Shown here: positions 7,313 through 15,661 of the stretch, one piece after another
Numbering within the stretch: position 1 is the first letter of the stretch
Layout of the letters: each line of letters starts with the position of its first letter
DNA from: Flavobacteriaceae bacterium
GTDB taxonomy: Bacteria > Bacteroidota > Bacteroidia > Flavobacteriales > Flavobacteriaceae
DNA: 46,500 nucleotides
NCBI GenBank assembly: GCA_030726725.1
Contig: JANRDC010000027.1
Span: 1 to 46,500 of the forward strand
Reading direction: 5' to 3'
Translations under genes and position numbers: made by a program
Notes under the pieces: model-generated
The model's input: the letters and a program-made list of their open reading frames with translations, nothing else
What the model was told of the DNA's origin: nothing
Database searches by the model: none

Positions 7313-8905
7313 ATGAAAACGATTCATTTCTTCACCTCCCTTTTTTGTATTTGGGTGGGAGTTACGTTAGCCCATGCCCAAAAGGTGTATACCCCGGAGG
7401 AGGTTAATGCATTCAAGACAACTACAGTAGAGTGGATTAAAAATAATGAGCGTTTGAGTCAGGTCATGGTTGATAAAGTATTTTCATTTGCTGAATTAGG
7501 TTTTCAAGAGCAAGCCTCTTCTCAATACTTGACCTCTATATTAGAAAAGAACGGTTTTACTATTCAGTGGGGATTATCCGGTATTCCTACGGCTTGGGTG
7601 GCCACTTGGTCTCAAGGCTCAGGGCCGGTTATTGCATTGGGAAGTGATGTGGACTGTATCCCAAAAGCTTCTCAATATCCAGGTGTGGCGTATCACAAGC
7701 CTATGGTCGAAGGTGCACCCGGACATGGTGAGGGCCACAATGCGGGTATTCCTTTGAATATTACGGCTGCATTGGCCGTACAACAGGTGATGAAAGCCAA
7801 CAAAATAGGGGGAACCTTAATGCTCTGGCCTGGTATTGCTGAAGAATTAGTTGCTGCAAAGGCTTGGTATGTTCGGGACGGAGTTTTTAAAGGGGTGGAT
7901 GCGTGTATTTTTACCCATGTCAGCAGTAATATGGAAGTGTCTTGGGGACCAGCTTCCGGTACCGGATTGATCTCTGTGGAATTTACTTTCGAGGGTGATG
8001 CTGCGCATGCTGCTGGTGCTCCTTGGCGAGGAAAAAGCGCTGCTGATGCCGTTGAGTTGATGAATGTTGGTTGGAACTATAAAAGAGAACACCTTGATCC
8101 ACTGAAGCGATCGCACTCAGTGATTTCAGACGGAGGTGATCAACCCAACGTAGTTCCCTCTAAAGCGAGTATTTGGTACTATTTCAGAGACGTTACCTAC
8201 GAAGGGATTATGGATATGTATCAAGCGGCACAAAGAATTGCGGAAGGTGCCGCTTTGATGACCGACACCAAAATGTCGTATAAAATTTTGGGTACTGCCT
8301 GGCCTAGGCATTTTAACAAAAGTATTGCAGAGGCGATGTACCAAAATATTCAGGCTGTCGGTTTACCTCAGTGGTCAGCTGAAGATCAAGCATTGGCCAA
8401 AGCGGTTCAAAGTGAGGTAAAAGCTAAGAAAGTAGAAGGATTGGCCATGGAACTTGAACCAATGGGCATACCAGTAACCCAACCTGTGAGTGGTGGGAGC
8501 GATGATATCGGCGATGTATCTTGGGTAGTTCCTACAGTAACTTTGCGTTTTCCATCGAATATTCCTGGTTTACCCGGACACCATTGGAGCAATGCTATAG
8601 CTATGGCTACCCCAATCGCGCATAAGGGGGTAAGTAAAGGAGCTGAGGTAGAAGCAATGACCATCATTGATTTGCTGACTCAACCGTCACTTATCAAAGA
8701 TGCATGGACGTATTTTAATGAGGTGCAAACTGCTGAAACTAAGTATGAGCCTATGATCCAATCAGATACTCAAGCACCTACATACTTGAACACAGAAATT
8801 GATCAGAAATTCCGTAAGGCCCTTGAGCCGTTTTACTACAACGAAAAGAAATATAAATCTTATCTCGAGCAGTTAGGTATTCAGTACCCAACAGTTAAGG
8901 AGTAG
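7313..8905 (+). CDS. secreted M20-family amidohydrolase, AbgB-like
   Basis: A 530-residue zinc amidohydrolase of the M20 family, closest in pattern to AbgB, the p-aminobenzoyl-glutamate hydrolase subunit. It has a signal peptide ending AHAQ (about residue 22), so it acts in the periplasm or outside. Family signatures include the early SFAELGFQE, GSDVDCIP, GHGEGHNAG, GIAEELVAAK (catalytic Glu region) and the dimerisation-domain GDAAHAAGAPWRGKSA. The late SGGSDDIGDVSW and GHHWSN supply metal ligands typical of this subgroup. It could cleave folate breakdown products or other N-acyl amino acids; the exact substrate is not determined. It is monocistronic, preceded by an AT-rich 207-base region in which I find no exact TAnnTTTG box. 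Confidence 0.85.
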   Translation: MKTIHFFTSLFCIWVGVTLAHAQKVYTPEEVNAFKTTTVEWIKNNERLSQVMVDKVFSFAELGFQEQASSQYLTSILEKNGFTIQWGLSGIPTAWVATWSQGSGPVIALGSDVDCIPKASQYPGVAYHKPMVEGAPGHGEGHNAGIPLNITAALAVQQVMKANKIGGTLMLWPGIAEELVAAKAWYVRDGVFKGVDACIFTHVSSNMEVSWGPASGTGLISVEFTFEGDAAHAAGAPWRGKSAADAVELMNVGWNYKREHLDPLKRSHSVISDGGDQPNVVPSKASIWYYFRDVTYEGIMDMYQAAQRIAEGAALMTDTKMSYKILGTAWPRHFNKSIAEAMYQNIQAVGLPQWSAEDQALAKAVQSEVKAKKVEGLAMELEPMGIPVTQPVSGGSDDIGDVSWVVPTVTLRFPSNIPGLPGHHWSNAIAMATPIAHKGVSKGAEVEAMTIIDLLTQPSLIKDAWTYFNEVQTAETKYEPMIQSDTQAPTYLNTEIDQKFRKALEPFYYNEKKYKSYLEQLGIQYPTVKE

Positions 8906-8970
8906 TTAGCTGGCGGTGTTTATCGGTTTAAATATAAATACCGTACAAATCTGACGTAGTTAAAACAAAA

Positions 8971-8999
8971 AACCCTGTAAATCAATGACTTACAGGGTT
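8971..8999 (-). terminator. terminator of the tRNA transcript (possibly bidirectional)
   Basis: A perfect 10-bp stem (AACCCTGTAA at 8971-8980 with TTACAGGGTT at 8990-8999). On the minus strand it is followed by TTTTTTG and more T, so it ends the tRNA transcript. On the plus strand the T-tract is weaker, but it may also end the AbgB-like gene. Confidence 0.85.
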
Positions 9000-9005
9000 A
9001 TTTTG

Positions 9006-9089
9006 TACTCGAGGCGGGACTTGAACCCGCACAGCCTAATGGCCATTGGATTTTAAGTCCAACGTGTCTACCGATTCCACCACTCGAGC
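9006..9089 (-). tRNA. tRNA-Leu (anticodon TAA)
   Basis: An 84-nt class II tRNA. The acceptor GCTCGAG pairs with CTCGAGT (one G-T pair) and the discriminator is A. The anticodon stem TTGGA/TCCAA holds the loop CTTAAAA, giving anticodon TAA. A long variable arm and the T-arm GCGGGTTCAAGTCCCGC follow. The 3' CCA is not encoded. It lies 26 bases downstream of tRNA-Gly in the same transcript. Confidence 0.96.
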
Positions 9090-9115
9090 CTTTACACCGA
9101 AGTGTAAGGTAATTG

Positions 9116-9188
9116 AGCGAAAAACGGGATTCGAACCCGCGACCTCCACCTTGGCAAGGTGGCGCTCTACCAACTGAGCTATTTTCGC
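9116..9188 (-). tRNA. tRNA-Gly (anticodon GCC)
   Basis: A 73-nt tRNA with acceptor GCGAAAA/TTTTCGC, discriminator T, D-arm AGCTCAGTTGGTAGAGC, and anticodon stem CCACC/GGTGG around TTGCCAA, giving anticodon GCC. The T-arm is CGGGTTCGAATCCCG. CCA is not encoded. It is the first gene of a two-tRNA unit. Confidence 0.97.
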
Positions 9189-9222
9189 AAACAAAGAACG
9201 AGCATCAATTCAGATGCGGATG

Positions 9223-9253
9223 CAAATGTACACCATTTGATAAAATTGTCAAG
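9223..9253 (-). promoter_or_regulatory. promoter of the tRNA-Gly/tRNA-Leu unit
   Basis: On the minus strand CTTG (9250-9253, one mismatch to TTTG) is separated by exactly 19 bases from TACATTTG (9223-9230, exact TAnnTTTG). Transcription would start about 28 bases before tRNA-Gly. This is one of the better two-element promoters in the window. Confidence 0.65.
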
Positions 9254-9275
9254 AAAAAAAGAATGAAAAATCGGG

Positions 9276-11912
9276 TTATTGTCCGCCCTGTAGCATTTTC
9301 TTGATGTTGGATAGTTTGTTGAGCGCTTCCAGGGGGGTGAGGTGGTTGATGTCGGTATCGATGAGTTCGTTTTTGATGGCCAAAAGGGTAGGGTCGTCCA
9401 GTTGGAAAAAGCTCAGTTGCATTTCAGGTTCGCTCGCGAGGTATTTTGATGGTTTGGCTTTGGGGGAAACTTTTTGGGTTGGGCTAGAACCGTGGTTCTG
9501 TTCGAGCAAGGTTAATCGCTCTTGAGCTGATTTGATGACCGCTGGCGGCATGCCCGCCATTTTTGCGACGTGAATACCAAAGCTATGGGCGCTGCCTCCG
9601 GGGATTAATACGCGTCGAAATAGGACCTGATCTACCCGTTCTTCGACGGAAACGTGGAAGTTTTTGATGCGGGTATAGGTGTGTTCCATTTCATTGAGCT
9701 CATGGTAGTGCGTGGCAAATAGGGTTTTTGCCCGGGTGGGGTGCTCGTGTAAAAACTGGGCGATGGCCCAGGCGATGGAGATGCCGTCATAGGTGCTGGT
9801 ACCTCGGCCGATTTCATCCAATAGCACCAGGCTTCGCTCGGTAAGGTTGTTGACGATCGAGGCTGCTTCATGCATTTCGACCATAAAGGTGGATTCGCCA
9901 AGAGCGATGTTGTCACTGGCGCCTACACGGGTGAATATTTTATCCAGGATCCCGAGATCCGCTTTTTGGGCAGGTACAAAATAACCGATTTGGGCCATGA
10001 TGGAGATCAGTGCTGTCTGCCGCAACAAAGCGGACTTACCGCTCATGTTGGGACCGGTAATCATCATCATCTGCTGGGTATCTCGATCGAGATAAACATC
10101 ATTGGCGATATAGGGCTGATCTGCAGGTAGGAATTGTTCGATGACCGGGTGACGTCCACCGTCGATACGCAGTTCGTAACCCGAATTGAGTTGGGGTCTG
10201 TGGTAGTTGTGGTGCACCGCTGCATGGGCTGCGCTGCACAGACAGTCGAGCCGGGCTAGCGCACTGGCATTTTGTTGTATCCGGGGGATGTATTGAATCG
10301 ACTCCTGGACCAAACGGGAAAAATGCGCTTGTTCCAGTTGGTCGATTTGCGCTTCAGCGCCAAAAATCTTGGCTTCGAATTCCTTGAGTTCCTCGGTGAT
10401 GTATCGCTCGGCGTTGACCAAAGTTTGTTTTCTGATCCAGTCTTGGGGAACTCGATCCTTATGGGTGTTGCGCACTTCGATGTAGTAGCCGAAAACGTTG
10501 TTGGCTGTGATTTTAAGGCTGGTGATTCCAGTGCGGGCGGCTTCCCGTTCCGCCATCTGCTGCAGGTATTCCTTGGCGTTGGTGGCTAGACCCCGGAGTT
10601 CATCCAATTGTGGATCTACCCCTGGAGCAATGGCTGGGCCTTTGCCGAGAAAAGTAGGGGCCTCCTCGCTGAGTTGGGTGAGCAGTAGGTGGCTGAGCGC
10701 ATCCAAGGCGACCAAAGCATCTTGCCCTTGCATCGATGCGGCTATTTTTGTGTGTGTCCAGGAAGCTTCAAGCGCCGGGATTTGCCCCAGGGCTTCCCCC
10801 AAAGCGCGCAGTTCCCGGGGACCGATTTTTTGGGTCGCTGTTTTGGAAGCTAGCCGTTCTAAATCAGGTAATTGCCTCAGCTGTTCTCTCAAATTATTGA
10901 GCAGTTCTCCATCGTTGACTAGGGCTTCCACCACTTCGTGTCGGGCTTCAATAGCGGGTATATCGACCAGCGGAAAGGCCATCCACCGGCGCAACATCCG
11001 GCCACCCATAGCGCTGACGGTGTGGTCCAGCACTTCAAACAGAGATATTCCCTGGGTTGTTTTCGGGGCCAATACCTCCAAGTTCTCCAACGTAAATCGA
11101 TCCATCCACAGGTGGTTGGTGGTCGACAAGCGCTTGAGCTGGTTGATGTGGTCGATGTTGTGGTGTTGGGTTTGATCGATATAGTGGAGCACAACCCCTG
11201 CTGCAGTGATCCCGACTGGGGCATCCTCCACACCGAAGCCTTTGAGGGAAACCGTCTTGAAATGCTGGGTCAATTTTTCCCGGGCACCCTCGGGGTAAAA
11301 CGCCCAATCATCCATAGGGAAATAGTGAAAAGCATTGCCCAATTGGTCCATCAAGACCCTTTTTTGCTGTTTAGGAATGAGTACTTCAGCCGGTTTTAAT
11401 CGGTGTAGCAGTTGTTCCATCGCCTGACTGCTGCCTTGCGCCAGTAGGAATTCACCGGTAGAAATATCCAAAAAGGCCAAGCCCCATTGGTTTTTTTCAG
11501 GGACAACCGCAGCTAGAAAACGCTGTTTTTTCGGTTGCTGCAGATCGTCGTTTAATGCCACCCCAGGGGTGATCAATTCCGTAACCCCGCGTTTTACAAT
11601 GGTTTTCGTGGTTTTGGGGTCTTCTAGCTGGTCGCAAATAGCGACCCTGAGCCCGGATTGCACCAACTTAGGCAGATAAGTCTGAAGCGAATGATGCGGA
11701 AATCCAGCCAGTTCCGTTTGATCGGACCCATTGTTTCTCTTGGTGAGGACAATGCCCAAAATACCAGCAGCCTTGATGGCGTCCTGTCCAAAAGTTTCGT
11801 AAAAATCACCTACCCGAAACAGCAAGAGCGCATCTGGATATCGCGCTTTGATGCCGTTGTACTGCTGCATCAAAGGACTTGTTTTCTGGGAGGGTGCGGC
11901 TTTCTGAGCCAT
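9276..11912 (-). CDS. mutS: DNA mismatch repair ATPase MutS
   Basis: An 878-residue MutS1 that recognises mismatches and small loops and starts repair with MutL. The mismatch-reading Phe-x-Glu lies in RVGDFYETFG (Phe37, Glu39). Connector, lever and clamp domains follow, then the ATPase with Walker A GPNMSGKS (620-627) and the Walker B/signature region VLLDEIGRGTSTYDG. A dimerisation tail is present. The length is standard. The start is the ATG at 11912, beginning MAQKAAPSQ; upstream ATGs at 11936 and 11966 would add residues absent from the family. It is divergent from the SpoU methyltransferase gene across 110 bases, and its 3' end lies 23 bases before the tRNA promoter. Confidence 0.97.
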   Translation of the reverse strand: MAQKAAPSQKTSPLMQQYNGIKARYPDALLLFRVGDFYETFGQDAIKAAGILGIVLTKRNNGSDQTELAGFPHHSLQTYLPKLVQSGLRVAICDQLEDPKTTKTIVKRGVTELITPGVALNDDLQQPKKQRFLAAVVPEKNQWGLAFLDISTGEFLLAQGSSQAMEQLLHRLKPAEVLIPKQQKRVLMDQLGNAFHYFPMDDWAFYPEGAREKLTQHFKTVSLKGFGVEDAPVGITAAGVVLHYIDQTQHHNIDHINQLKRLSTTNHLWMDRFTLENLEVLAPKTTQGISLFEVLDHTVSAMGGRMLRRWMAFPLVDIPAIEARHEVVEALVNDGELLNNLREQLRQLPDLERLASKTATQKIGPRELRALGEALGQIPALEASWTHTKIAASMQGQDALVALDALSHLLLTQLSEEAPTFLGKGPAIAPGVDPQLDELRGLATNAKEYLQQMAEREAARTGITSLKITANNVFGYYIEVRNTHKDRVPQDWIRKQTLVNAERYITEELKEFEAKIFGAEAQIDQLEQAHFSRLVQESIQYIPRIQQNASALARLDCLCSAAHAAVHHNYHRPQLNSGYELRIDGGRHPVIEQFLPADQPYIANDVYLDRDTQQMMMITGPNMSGKSALLRQTALISIMAQIGYFVPAQKADLGILDKIFTRVGASDNIALGESTFMVEMHEAASIVNNLTERSLVLLDEIGRGTSTYDGISIAWAIAQFLHEHPTRAKTLFATHYHELNEMEHTYTRIKNFHVSVEERVDQVLFRRVLIPGGSAHSFGIHVAKMAGMPPAVIKSAQERLTLLEQNHGSSPTQKVSPKAKPSKYLASEPEMQLSFFQLDDPTLLAIKNELIDTDINHLTPLEALNKLSNIKKMLQGGQ

Positions 11913-12022
11913 AGTATTGGTGATTTCTGTGTACATTTGCCCCAGGAGTAGGCCTGGGAAAACCAAGCACCAAAGTACTATTTTTCAACGGCTCCGCCCA
12001 AAACTCAAACCGATTTTATCCG

Positions 12023-12574
12023 ATGAATGAACGCTTTGTAAAACGTCAAATGGAAGAACTGCCTCGACTAGAGGTCGATGGGTTTAAACAAGCGGAGAAA
12101 ATGCCCGTAGTTGTGGTGCTGGACAATGTGCGCTCACTCAATAATATAGGGTCTGTTTTTCGCAGTGCCGATGCTTTTTTGGTGCGCGAAATTATTTTGT
12201 GCGGCATTACCGCAACACCCCCCCATAAAGACATCAACAAAACCGCCTTGGGCGCTACTGAAAGCGTGGATTGGCGCTATGAATCCGATACCCACGATGC
12301 CGTGGCCCAGTTGCGCCTTGAAGGCTATCGAGTTTGGGCCCTAGAACAGACCCACCAATCCCAGATGTTGGACCAATGGGTGATGAACCCCGACCAACCA
12401 CAAGCCATTATTTTGGGACATGAGGTAGATGGAGTACAACAATCCGTGGTAGCGCTGTGTGATGGGGTGCTGGAAATACCTCAGTGGGGCACCAAACACT
12501 CCCTCAATGTATCGGTCAGCGCCGGTATTGTTTTGTGGGAATGCGCCCGACAGTGGTCCGCGCTAAAGCACTAA
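12023..12574 (+). CDS. SpoU/TrmH-family RNA 2'-O-methyltransferase
   Basis: A 183-residue SPOUT-class enzyme that transfers methyl from SAM to a ribose 2'-OH in tRNA or rRNA. The three family motifs are in order: NVRSLNNIGSVFRSADAF (motif 1, substrate Arg), IILGHEVDGV (motif 2) and EIPQWGTKHSLNVSVSAGI (motif 3, the knotted SAM site). In motif 2, GHEVDGV replaces the commoner GNEGxGL. There is no N-terminal RNA-binding extension, so it resembles TrmL or short TrmH-like proteins more than RlmB. Target RNA is not evident. It is divergent from mutS and ends 5 bases before the small unit described at 12579. Confidence 0.88.
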   Translation: MNERFVKRQMEELPRLEVDGFKQAEKMPVVVVLDNVRSLNNIGSVFRSADAFLVREIILCGITATPPHKDINKTALGATESVDWRYESDTHDAVAQLRLEGYRVWALEQTHQSQMLDQWVMNPDQPQAIILGHEVDGVQQSVVALCDGVLEIPQWGTKHSLNVSVSAGIVLWECARQWSALKH

Positions 12575-12578
12575 AGAA

Positions 12579-12677
12579 TTTGGTTTTTTAGAGACAATTC
12601 CTTTAATTGCATCAAGTTTATCAAACTAAACCTAAACTAATCAACCAAATGAAGGCCCAGTTTTACTGGGCTTTTTT
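12579..12677 (+). other. possible orphan mini-transcription unit with 11-codon ORF
   Basis: Directly after the methyltransferase stop there is TTTG (12579-12582), a 19-base spacer, a 6-of-8 match to TAnnTTTG (12602-12609), an A-rich leader, and ATG at 12650. The ATG opens an 11-codon ORF (MKAQFYWAFLF) whose codons overlap the terminator hairpin. This could be a small RNA, a leader remnant, or chance; the hairpin alone explains termination of the upstream gene. Confidence 0.25.
12655..12677 (+). terminator. terminator after the SpoU methyltransferase gene
   Basis: GCCCAG (12655-12660), loop TTTTA, CTGGGC (12666-12671), then six T. It ends plus-strand transcription just before the convergent folK fusion stop at 12681. 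Confidence 0.8.
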
Positions 12678-12680
12678 GTT

Positions 12681-13856
12681 TTAAATGCTTGATTGAAAAG
12701 GTGTTGATCTAATCACGTGATCAAATATTTTTTGGGTGATCCATCGGTAGTCCTCTTCCCGGTGGACAAAATCGATTTCTGAGACATCCAAAATCAGTCT
12801 GCCCGGTGTAGGGGTAGAGGTGAGGAAGCGGTGGTAACTTTGGTTGATTTTTTCCAGATACTCAGCACCTATGCCGCGTTCGTAGGTCCGCCCTCTTTCC
12901 TCGATTTGGGACAACAAACGGTCGGTATTTTGGTGGAGGAAAACATAGGTATCTGGGGCGGGTGCCTGGGCATACATCATCTGAAAGAATCTCCGGTACA
13001 ATTTATACTCCTCTTCTCTCAAGGTGATTTGTGCAAAAATCAGTGATTTATGAATATCGTAATCGCTGACCACGAAGTCTTTAAACAATTCTTTTTGGGC
13101 CATTTGGTCGTTAAACTGTTGGTATCGCTCGGCCAAAAATGACATCTCCAAGGCAAATGCATACACCTCAGGCTCCTCGTAGAATTGGGGCAAAAAAGGA
13201 TTGTCCGCAAACTGTTCCAACATCAGGGCGGCATTAAAATCCCGGGCAATGGCTGATGCTAAACTTGTTTTCCCCGAGCCGATATTGCCCTCGATCGCTA
13301 AGTGACGTATACCGGTATAGGCCAAACGCTCTTCCAAATGAAGGCGTTCCCCCCATTTTTTGGGCAGGATCTGATCTGCGCAAATATGGCTGAGTTCAGC
13401 CACTGAGCGCTTAAGTTTGGGGTGCATCACTTCAGGAGCGATTTCAGCAAGGGGTACCAAAACAAAAAGTCGCTCGTGCATCCTGGGGTGTGGAATGGTC
13501 AATTCGGGTTGCTGCCAAACGATATCCCCATAGAAAATAAGATCGATATCTATGGTTCTTGAGGCGTAGGTCGCCCCCGGTGCTTTGGGTGTTCTGGCTA
13601 GGGTGGTTTGGATTTTTTGGGTGGTTTCCAGAACCTCAACAGGGCCCAAGGACGTATCCGCCCACAAACAGCAGTTCAAAAAGTCTGGTCCTTCAAAACC
13701 ATAGGCAGGGGTCTGATAGAGCCCAGAAACTGCGCCAATCGGTCCGATTTCTTGACCGATTTGGTACAGGGCGCGCTGCAGCCATATCGACCGGTCGCCG
13801 AGGTTGCTGCCTAGGGAAAAATAAACGCGCTGTGTCTGGGGATTCATCAAGCTCAA
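12681..13856 (-). CDS. folK: HPPK-deoxynucleoside kinase fusion protein
   Basis: A 391-residue two-domain protein. Residues about 10-165 are 6-hydroxymethyl-7,8-dihydropterin pyrophosphokinase (folate synthesis), with LGSNLGDR (15-22) and the signature RTIDIDLIFYG (100-110). Residues about 180-385 are a deoxynucleoside kinase with P-loop GNIGSGKT (190-197) and the arginine lid ERGRTYERGI. The usual kinase DRS/ERS motif is replaced by SDYDIHKSLIF (264-274), a form I associate with this fused subfamily. The fusion is known in Bacteroidota, where the kinase half has been linked to deoxyadenosine. It joins folate and purine deoxynucleotide supply in one chain. Starts at 13856 or 13847 (MNPQTQ) are both possible. 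It is divergent from sppA. Confidence 0.9.
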   Translation of the reverse strand: MSLMNPQTQRVYFSLGSNLGDRSIWLQRALYQIGQEIGPIGAVSGLYQTPAYGFEGPDFLNCCLWADTSLGPVEVLETTQKIQTTLARTPKAPGATYASRTIDIDLIFYGDIVWQQPELTIPHPRMHERLFVLVPLAEIAPEVMHPKLKRSVAELSHICADQILPKKWGERLHLEERLAYTGIRHLAIEGNIGSGKTSLASAIARDFNAALMLEQFADNPFLPQFYEEPEVYAFALEMSFLAERYQQFNDQMAQKELFKDFVVSDYDIHKSLIFAQITLREEEYKLYRRFFQMMYAQAPAPDTYVFLHQNTDRLLSQIEERGRTYERGIGAEYLEKINQSYHRFLTSTPTPGRLILDVSEIDFVHREEDYRWITQKIFDHVIRSTPFQSSI

Positions 13857-13880
13857 AGGTCGGAAAAAAAGGATAATCCT

Positions 13881-13888
13881 TATCTTTG
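13881..13888 (+). promoter_or_regulatory. -7 box of sppA
   Basis: TATCTTTG fits TAnnTTTG and ends 18 bases before the sppA ATG at 13907. It lies in the 50-base gap between the divergent folK fusion and sppA. No clear -33 TTTG is present. Confidence 0.5.
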
Positions 13889-13906
13889 GAATTCAAAATC
13901 AACGCC

Positions 13907-15655
13907 ATGTCCTTTTTTAAATCATATTTAGCCACCTTGTTGGCTATTTTCACTTCATTTTTTATCGGAATATTCATGTTGGTGGCCTTAGTGGGGATTT
14001 CAGCGTCCACGGAAAGCAGCGTGCCCGATATCGAAGACGGTTCTGTATTGTCCTTGGATTTAGGACTGCCCATCAGCGATTATGCGCCCCTGGGTGAAGA
14101 CGATCCTTTCACCGAGTTGTTGGGCAATCCCCAGCTGAGCTTGGAGTCCATCTTGATGGCCATTGATCAGGCGGCTGAGGACGATCGCATACGTGGGATT
14201 AGCATCAAAGATCCATTTGCCCTGGGAGGCTGGTCCCAGGTGCGCGACATCAGACTAGCCTTGGAGCGTTTTCGCTTAAGCGGCAAGCCAGTTTGGGCTT
14301 ATGCGGATATTTATACCCAAAAAGATTACTATCTAAGCTCTGTGGCGGACAGTATTTATCTCAGCCCTGTCGGTGTGTTGGACGTTAAAGGATTGGCCGC
14401 TGAGGTATTGTATTACAAAGGATTCCAGCAAAAAACCGGGTTGAAAATGGAGGTGATTCGCCACGGCAAATACAAAAGCGCAGTAGAACCCTATCTCGAA
14501 GATCAAATGAGCGAGGCCAACAGGGGCCAACTTTCTACTTTGCTGCACCAACTATGGCGCACCATTGCTCAAGAAATGTCTCAGGGTAGGGGCGTGGCAC
14601 TAGAAAAAGTAAACGATTGGGCGACAAATCTATCGGGCAGAACGCCAGAAAAAGCACTGGACGCTGGGATGATTGACGGGTTGTTGTACGCAGATCAATA
14701 CGACCAGAAATGGGCAGATCTGATCGGTGAAGAGGAAGTGGAATACACGGCACTTTCGCGCTATATTCGCTATGCACAATCAAAGCGGAACCTAAAGTCT
14801 TCAGATCAAATCGCCGTGGTTTACGCCCAAGGTGAAATCATGCCAGGCCGCGGAAATCAACAGTACATAGGAACGGAAATGATGGAAGAGGCCCTGGAAA
14901 AAGCTTCGGAAAACGCTTCCGTCAAAGCCATTGTCTTGCGTGTTAATTCGCCAGGAGGAAGCGCTATGGTCTCTGAGCATATATGGAGAGCGTTAAAGCG
15001 CGCACAAGAGAAAAAACCTTTGGTGGTGTCTATGGGTTCTGTAGCTGCTTCAGGGGGTTACTACTTGGCGACTGCTGCGGATCAGGTCTGGGCAACGCCG
15101 ATGACCATCACTGGTTCGATCGGTGTTTTTGGCACCATTCCCAACTGGAGCGAGCTTTCCGAGTCATGGGGGATTCACGCCGAACAGGTCACCACCCATC
15201 CGCAGGCCGCACAGTATTCGCCTTTTGCACCGATGAGCGATGGGTTTAGAAATCAGGTCCAAGAAGGTATTGAGCACACCTACCAAACCTTTTTGACCCG
15301 GGTGGCTGAAGGAAGAAAAATGACCACTGCTCAAGTAGATTCCATCGCTCAAGGCCGTGTTTGGAGTGCTCAAGATGCGTTAGCTGTTGGATTGATCGAT
15401 GAGCTGGGATCTTTGGATGAGGCAATTGCTGGTGCTGCTCAACTGGCCGGTTTGGAAGATTATCGGGTGCGCAATTACCCCAATTATCCCTCTTTTTGGG
15501 AAGAATTCTTTACTTCTATGGAGGGTATTCAATCTTTGGTGACCCAAGTCAAGACCGCTTTATCTGGGCCTGATCAGGCGGCTGCTCAGCTTCAAAAACT
15601 ACCCGTGCGGGCTGAGGTATACACCCGCCTGCCTTTTGGTTTAGACGTGAAGTAA
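13907..15655 (+). CDS. sppA: signal peptide peptidase SppA, 67K type
   Basis: A 582-residue membrane-bound serine protease with two tandem S49 domains that degrades cleaved signal peptides in the inner membrane. An N-terminal membrane helix (about 10-32) anchors it. The catalytic Lys is in the first domain (GKYKSAVEPY, Lys190). The catalytic Ser is in the second (SVAASGGYYLA, Ser382), inside the conserved block followed by PMTITGSIGVFG. The length fits the E. coli-type long form rather than the short Bacillus form. The start is the ATG at 13907; an upstream TTG at 13886 overlaps the -7 box. The 3' end is 6 bases from the convergent DUF2797 gene, with no terminator between. Confidence 0.95.
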   Translation: MSFFKSYLATLLAIFTSFFIGIFMLVALVGISASTESSVPDIEDGSVLSLDLGLPISDYAPLGEDDPFTELLGNPQLSLESILMAIDQAAEDDRIRGISIKDPFALGGWSQVRDIRLALERFRLSGKPVWAYADIYTQKDYYLSSVADSIYLSPVGVLDVKGLAAEVLYYKGFQQKTGLKMEVIRHGKYKSAVEPYLEDQMSEANRGQLSTLLHQLWRTIAQEMSQGRGVALEKVNDWATNLSGRTPEKALDAGMIDGLLYADQYDQKWADLIGEEEVEYTALSRYIRYAQSKRNLKSSDQIAVVYAQGEIMPGRGNQQYIGTEMMEEALEKASENASVKAIVLRVNSPGGSAMVSEHIWRALKRAQEKKPLVVSMGSVAASGGYYLATAADQVWATPMTITGSIGVFGTIPNWSELSESWGIHAEQVTTHPQAAQYSPFAPMSDGFRNQVQEGIEHTYQTFLTRVAEGRKMTTAQVDSIAQGRVWSAQDALAVGLIDELGSLDEAIAGAAQLAGLEDYRVRNYPNYPSFWEEFFTSMEGIQSLVTQVKTALSGPDQAAAQLQKLPVRAEVYTRLPFGLDVK

Positions 15656-15661
15656 TCCGGT

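Noticed and set aside
10498-11175. Plus-strand ORF of 225 codons inside mutS
   Set aside because: It lies wholly antisense to a clearly conserved mutS and shows no recognisable domain or promoter.
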